Assembly: GCA_945938205.1 (NCBI GenBank)
Contig: CAMEUL010000001.1
Span: 1 to 33,820 of the forward strand
DNA length: 33,820 nt
Direction of reading: 5' to 3'
Origin: an uncultured Traorella sp.
GTDB taxonomy: Bacteria > Bacillota_I > Bacilli_A > Erysipelotrichales > Erysipelotrichaceae
Translations under genes and position numbers: made by a program
In this document: piece by piece, positions 30,957 to 33,820 of the stretch
Position numbering within the stretch: position 1 is the first letter of the stretch
Layout: each line of letters starts with the position of its first letter
The notes under the pieces: generated by a model
What the model saw: only the letters and a program-made list of their open reading frames with translations
Databases searched by the model: none
Told to the model about the DNA's origin: nothing

Positions 30957-32315
30957 ATGAAAAAGTGTTTTTCCAATAAAAAATTTCGATCGTTGCTCTT
31001 GACGGGATCTTTTACCGTTATCATACAGTATTTGATGATCCTTTCTGATACGATTATCATAGGAAATATATTAGGTGAACAGGAACTTGCCGCCGTTAAT
31101 GTGATCAAGCCTGTTCAATCTTTTGTTATCTTTGTTACTTCTTTGATCAGTATTGGTACGTCAGTTTATTATTCATATGAAATAGGTAAATTCAATAAAA
31201 ATCGAGCTGATTGTATTTTTGGAGAAGGAATTTTTCTTGCGACATTATCAGGCATTCTGCTTTTTTTGGCAGGAGTATATGGAAATGATATTTATTTCAA
31301 TTATCTAAATATTTCTTCTCAAGTGAGAATGGGTGCTTTTAATTACTATTTCTATTATCAGTTTGTAATCCTTCTTCTACCTTTTTATACTGTCTTGCTT
31401 GAACTTGTTTATGCTGATGGTGATGAATGGATCTGTAATATTTCAAGTGTCGTTCAAATCCTTGTGAATATTCTTTTTTCTGTTTTGTTGTGCTATCGAA
31501 TTGGTATTTTGGGAGTAGGATTAGGTTCTTTATTTGGAATGATTTCAAGCATAGCGATCTTGTTAATTCATTTTATGAGAAAACAGAATACTCTTCATTT
31601 TGTCTTACATTTCAATTATCAGGATATTTTAAATATAATAAGATGTGGAATGACAGATTCAAGTGCTTATTTATTTATGGGAATGACTTCTTTTGCTACA
31701 TCAAAATTCGTGCTAACTAATTTTGGTGAATATTATTTACCGATTCTACTTGTTGTTTTTGATATTATTGAATTAACGCTTGTCTTTGATGGAATTGGAC
31801 AGGCAGTCACACCAATCATCAATGTATATCGAGGAGAAAAGAATCATGCTGGTATTCGAAGGATCATGAGGACGTCTTTGATGTATGCAACTGCAGAAGG
31901 AATAGGTCTATCTATATTGCTATACTTTTTTGGCGAGAATGTGGCAGTACTGCTTGGACTTTCAGATGCTGAATTGATTGAAATCAGCAGTGTTGCTATA
32001 CGTTTGGTCAGTCCGTTCTTTTTCTGTTCTGGGATCTTGTTCTTAGGAACAACCTATTACATGATCATTCAGAAAGAAATTCTTGCGACAGTGATTACCG
32101 GTGTGAAAGATGCTCTGATTCCAATTACTTTTATCTGCATATTTGGTCTTTTCTTTGGCATTCATGGAGTATGGATTGGTTTAGGTCTGTCTCCGTTTGT
32201 TTCTGTTGTTTTAATTTCTCTGTATATCTTGATGCGTTATGGAAAAGAAAAGTTTCCTTTGCTTTTGGAGAAAGATGATCGAGAAATCTATATCTATGAT
32301 ATTGAATTGAATTAA
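30957..32315 (+). CDS. MATE-family multidrug/cation antiporter, followed in frame by a GHKL domain
   Basis: A 452-residue membrane transporter with 12 predicted helices in two similar halves. FTVIIQYLMILSDTIIIGNI and LGEQELAAVNVIKPVQSFVI match the first MATE motif; LFGMISSIAILLIHFMRKQN and FFGIHGVWIGLGLSPFVSVV lie in later repeats. It exports drugs or organic cations using Na+ or H+. AAAGGGA lies 6 nt before the ATG. The stop TAA (32313-32315) is followed in the same frame by a 115-codon ATP-binding-like region; MATE proteins with such a C-terminal domain occur in other gut Firmicutes, from general knowledge. The protein is probably truncated. Confidence 0.88.
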   Translation: MKKCFSNKKFRSLLLTGSFTVIIQYLMILSDTIIIGNILGEQELAAVNVIKPVQSFVIFVTSLISIGTSVYYSYEIGKFNKNRADCIFGEGIFLATLSGILLFLAGVYGNDIYFNYLNISSQVRMGAFNYYFYYQFVILLLPFYTVLLELVYADGDEWICNISSVVQILVNILFSVLLCYRIGILGVGLGSLFGMISSIAILLIHFMRKQNTLHFVLHFNYQDILNIIRCGMTDSSAYLFMGMTSFATSKFVLTNFGEYYLPILLVVFDIIELTLVFDGIGQAVTPIINVYRGEKNHAGIRRIMRTSLMYATAEGIGLSILLYFFGENVAVLLGLSDAELIEISSVAIRLVSPFFFCSGILFLGTTYYMIIQKEILATVITGVKDALIPITFICIFGLFFGIHGVWIGLGLSPFVSVVLISLYILMRYGKEKFPLLLEKDDREIYIYDIELN

Positions 32316-32660
32316 CAAAATATTCTAGATCTCAGAGATCAAGTAGAACATCTTCTTTTGGAAAAAAATATTCAGCGAAAAAGCATTCATCAAGTTATGT
32401 TGTATATTGAAGAAGTTGGCATACTGATTTATGAAAAAAACAAAGGAAAGAAAACTTTATGTGAATGTAGCATTATTCTTGGTGATGACATTGAAATCAT
32501 TCTTCGAGATGACGGCATTATATTTGATCTGACTGATCCGGATAATTCAATTGAATCACTTAGAGGTTATGTAGTGGCCCATCTCATGTTGCATCTGCCA
32601 AACAGATTTAATCTTATGACAACAGGATATAATCGCAATATGTTTAGATTCAACAAATAG
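32316..32660 (+). pseudogene. GHKL (RsbW-like) C-terminal domain separated from the MATE protein by UAA
   Basis: In the same frame as the MATE gene the sequence continues directly after the stop as QNILDLRDQVEHLLLEKNIQ, then KSIHQVMLYIEEVGILIYEK (N-box-like helix with E and N), IILRDDGIIFDLTD (G1-like DDG) and ends TTGYNRNMFRFNK. This is a GHKL ATPase-like fold of the RsbW type. The first ATG inside (32358) lacks a ribosome-binding site and would remove the first helix. The most economical reading is one gene of 567 codons (30957-32660) with a single nonsense change at 32313-32315. Confidence 0.75.
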
Positions 32661-32680
32661 ATCCGTTTTATGAATAATAA

Positions 32681-32722
32681 AATCCCATCTTTATAGATAA
32701 TGATATCTACTTTGGTGGGATT
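32681..32722 (-). terminator. Terminator of the Cof-type phosphatase, possibly bidirectional
   Basis: AATCCCA (32681-32687) pairs with TGGGATT (32716-32722), and inside it TAGATA pairs with TATCTA. On the minus strand the stem is followed by TTATTATTC, a fair U tract; on the plus strand only GATTTATA follows. It lies between convergent genes. Confidence 0.65.
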
Positions 32723-32741
32723 GATTTATATAGTTTCACTT

Positions 32742-33557
32742 TTAAAGAAGTTTCATCACATGCTTTTCCATGAAGTCAGCCCAACCGTCATCATCACAAG
32801 ACTTTTCTGTGATCATATCAGCAATCGCCTTAGTATCCTCACTTCCATTGATCATACAGACACCTGTACCTGCTACTTTCAGCATTTCATTGTCATTGGT
32901 GGTATCACCAAAAGCCATCACATTTTCCAGTGGTATGTTTTGCATTTCAAAGACATTTTTTAATGCATAGGATTTATTGATTCTCTTATCACAAAATTCC
33001 ATCAGCCCAGGTTGTGTCTTAAATCCCACAAAATGATCCGATGGGTGTTCATTGACCCATTTTTCCACTTCAGGCATGATTTCTTCATCAACACGGAACA
33101 TAATTTTCGCAGTTTCTTCTGCATAAAGATCTTCTTCCTTTTCCACAATTTCTACAGGGAGCGAAGTTAGTGAAGCGTACAGTCGAACCATCTCATCATC
33201 TTTTAGAAATAGCTGTGAATTATTTCGATAGACGGATGGATTGGTATCAAAGTGCGACATCAGATCGATCGTTTCCTTGATCCATTCTTTTTTCAGAACA
33301 TAATAATTGTATTCTTTCTGATGGATACCATCCCATAAGGATGATCCATTTAATGCAATCAGAACATCAAAATCGTCATATCCCCAACTTTTCATTGAAT
33401 AACGGATCTGATAGAGAGGTCTTCCTGAAGCAACTCCAAAATATACTCCATTGTTTCTTAATGTATCAATCATTTCTTTTGCTTTTGGAGTCAATGTCTG
33501 ATGTTTGACAATAAGGGTTGAATCTAAATCGCAGATCACAAGTTTTGGCTTATTCAT
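32742..33557 (-). CDS. Cof-type HAD-superfamily phosphatase
   Basis: A 271-residue cytosolic hydrolase of HAD subfamily IIB (Cof/YidA type), acting on sugar phosphates or similar. Motif I is CDLDSTL, where the usual DxDGT has serine in place of glycine; motif II is GVASGR; the motif III lysine is in DKRINKSYAL; motif IV is MAFGDTTNDNEML. The cap domain lies between (about 80-190). ATG 33557 is chosen over an in-frame start at 33578 because GGGGTGAT is placed 3-10 nt before it. It is a single-gene unit on the opposite strand to everything except the IS genes. Confidence 0.93.
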   Translation of the reverse strand: MNKPKLVICDLDSTLIVKHQTLTPKAKEMIDTLRNNGVYFGVASGRPLYQIRYSMKSWGYDDFDVLIALNGSSLWDGIHQKEYNYYVLKKEWIKETIDLMSHFDTNPSVYRNNSQLFLKDDEMVRLYASLTSLPVEIVEKEEDLYAEETAKIMFRVDEEIMPEVEKWVNEHPSDHFVGFKTQPGLMEFCDKRINKSYALKNVFEMQNIPLENVMAFGDTTNDNEMLKVAGTGVCMINGSEDTKAIADMITEKSCDDDGWADFMEKHVMKLL

Positions 33558-33680
33558 ATTATCACCCCAAAGTATCATAGCACAAACATATTTGTTATTC
33601 TTGTCAAAGTTTGAACAGTAGATATTTTATATAAAAATCTAGACTGATTGTATGTTTTATGATATCCTATATAAGTACTT

Positions 33681-33756
33681 GGGGTTTTAGCTCAGTTGGG
33701 AGAGCGCTACGCTGGCAGCGTAGAGGTCAGGGGTTCGAACCCCCTAAGCTCCACCA
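33681..33756 (+). tRNA. tRNA-Ala (anticodon GGC)
   Basis: 76 nt including an encoded CCA. Acceptor arms GGGGTTT (33681-33687) and AAGCTCC pair with one G-U and one U-G; D-arm TAGCTCAGTTGGGAGAGC; anticodon stem CTACG/CGTAG with loop CTGGCAG, anticodon GGC at 33714-33716; T-arm GGGGTTCGAACCCC. It reads GCC (and GCU by wobble). No other tRNA is visible in the window. Confidence 0.97.
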
Positions 33757-33820
33757 AATTACATATAAGAGGCTGTAACGAAATAGAAAAATTTCGAAGA
33801 TGAAATTCATTCTGTAGAGG

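Noticed and set aside
32700..32970. Plus-strand frames opposite the Cof-type phosphatase
   Set aside because: They are shadows of the minus-strand gene and start inside its terminator.
33648..33675. TTGTAT and TATAAG as a promoter for tRNA-Ala
   Set aside because: The predicted transcription start would fall at or inside the mature tRNA, so the match is probably accidental.
33757..33820. AAGAGGCTGTAACGAAAT and a small GAAAT/ATTTC hairpin after the tRNA, possibly an IS end or terminator
   Set aside because: Only 64 bases are available before the window ends; there is no transposase frame and no second end to compare, so no call is supported.
1..33820. CRISPR arrays, prophage or replication origin
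   Set aside because: No series of evenly spaced direct repeats, no phage structural or integrase genes, and no cluster of DnaA boxes were seen.

Overview
The window looks like a chromosomal segment of a low-GC anaerobic Firmicute, most likely a gut member of the Erysipelotrichia. The signs are strong AGGAGG ribosome-binding sites, hairpin-plus-U-tract terminators, a Firmicute-style secG-rnr-(capA)-smpB-ssrA cluster, and an oxygen-detoxifying flavodiiron protein. The lineage is an inference from composition and gene order; no 16S gene is present.

Layout. Positions 1-1550: the end of a branched-chain amino acid ABC transporter (livG tail, livF with a frameshifted start) and a CBS-ACT protein. 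1600-5055: a tiny membrane protein, enolase, and a flavodiiron protein fused to a flavin reductase and a rubredoxin. 5123-9463: secG, RNase R, a CapA-like lipoprotein, SmpB and tmRNA. 9580-13157: MurQ, a membrane GGDEF protein, and an orphan alpha-toroid protein. 13177-15812: a LytS-type sensor kinase with a response regulator whose output domain is SARP/AfsR-like. 15860-26656: a long, tightly packed operon. It holds a RelA/SpoT-type alarmone synthetase, an HD (p)ppGpp-hydrolase-like domain fused to guanine deaminase, an RsbU/RsbW-like phosphatase-kinase fusion, a degenerate GHKL protein, a STAS anti-anti-sigma factor, two related membrane proteins with a small frameshifted gene between them, an MscS channel, and a second kinase/regulator pair whose regulator has an in-frame UAA. 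26715-32660: a CPBP protease, an EamA-type transporter split by an IS3-family element, and a MATE transporter whose C-terminal GHKL domain follows an in-frame UAA. 32742-33756: a Cof-type phosphatase on the minus strand and tRNA-Ala(GGC).

The most interesting unit is 13177-28069. Two promoters (15860-15891 and 28038-28069) share 31 of 32 bases. Each has two heptamers (TTGTCCT, or ATGTCCT) exactly 11 bp apart, with the second ending exactly 8 bp before a TATAAT box. This is the geometry described for SARP-activated promoters in actinomycetes, and a SARP-like response regulator is encoded directly upstream of the first site. The inferred circuit is: membrane kinase, then SARP-like regulator, then an operon that makes and removes alarmone, deaminates guanine and runs a partner switch. 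The same signal would also drive a transporter locus that is now broken by an insertion sequence.

The window also holds an unusual number of fresh-looking lesions: a frameshift in livF, a poly-A frameshift in a small gene, two in-frame UAA codons, and an IS insertion. These may be real decay, strain-specific inactivation or assembly errors.
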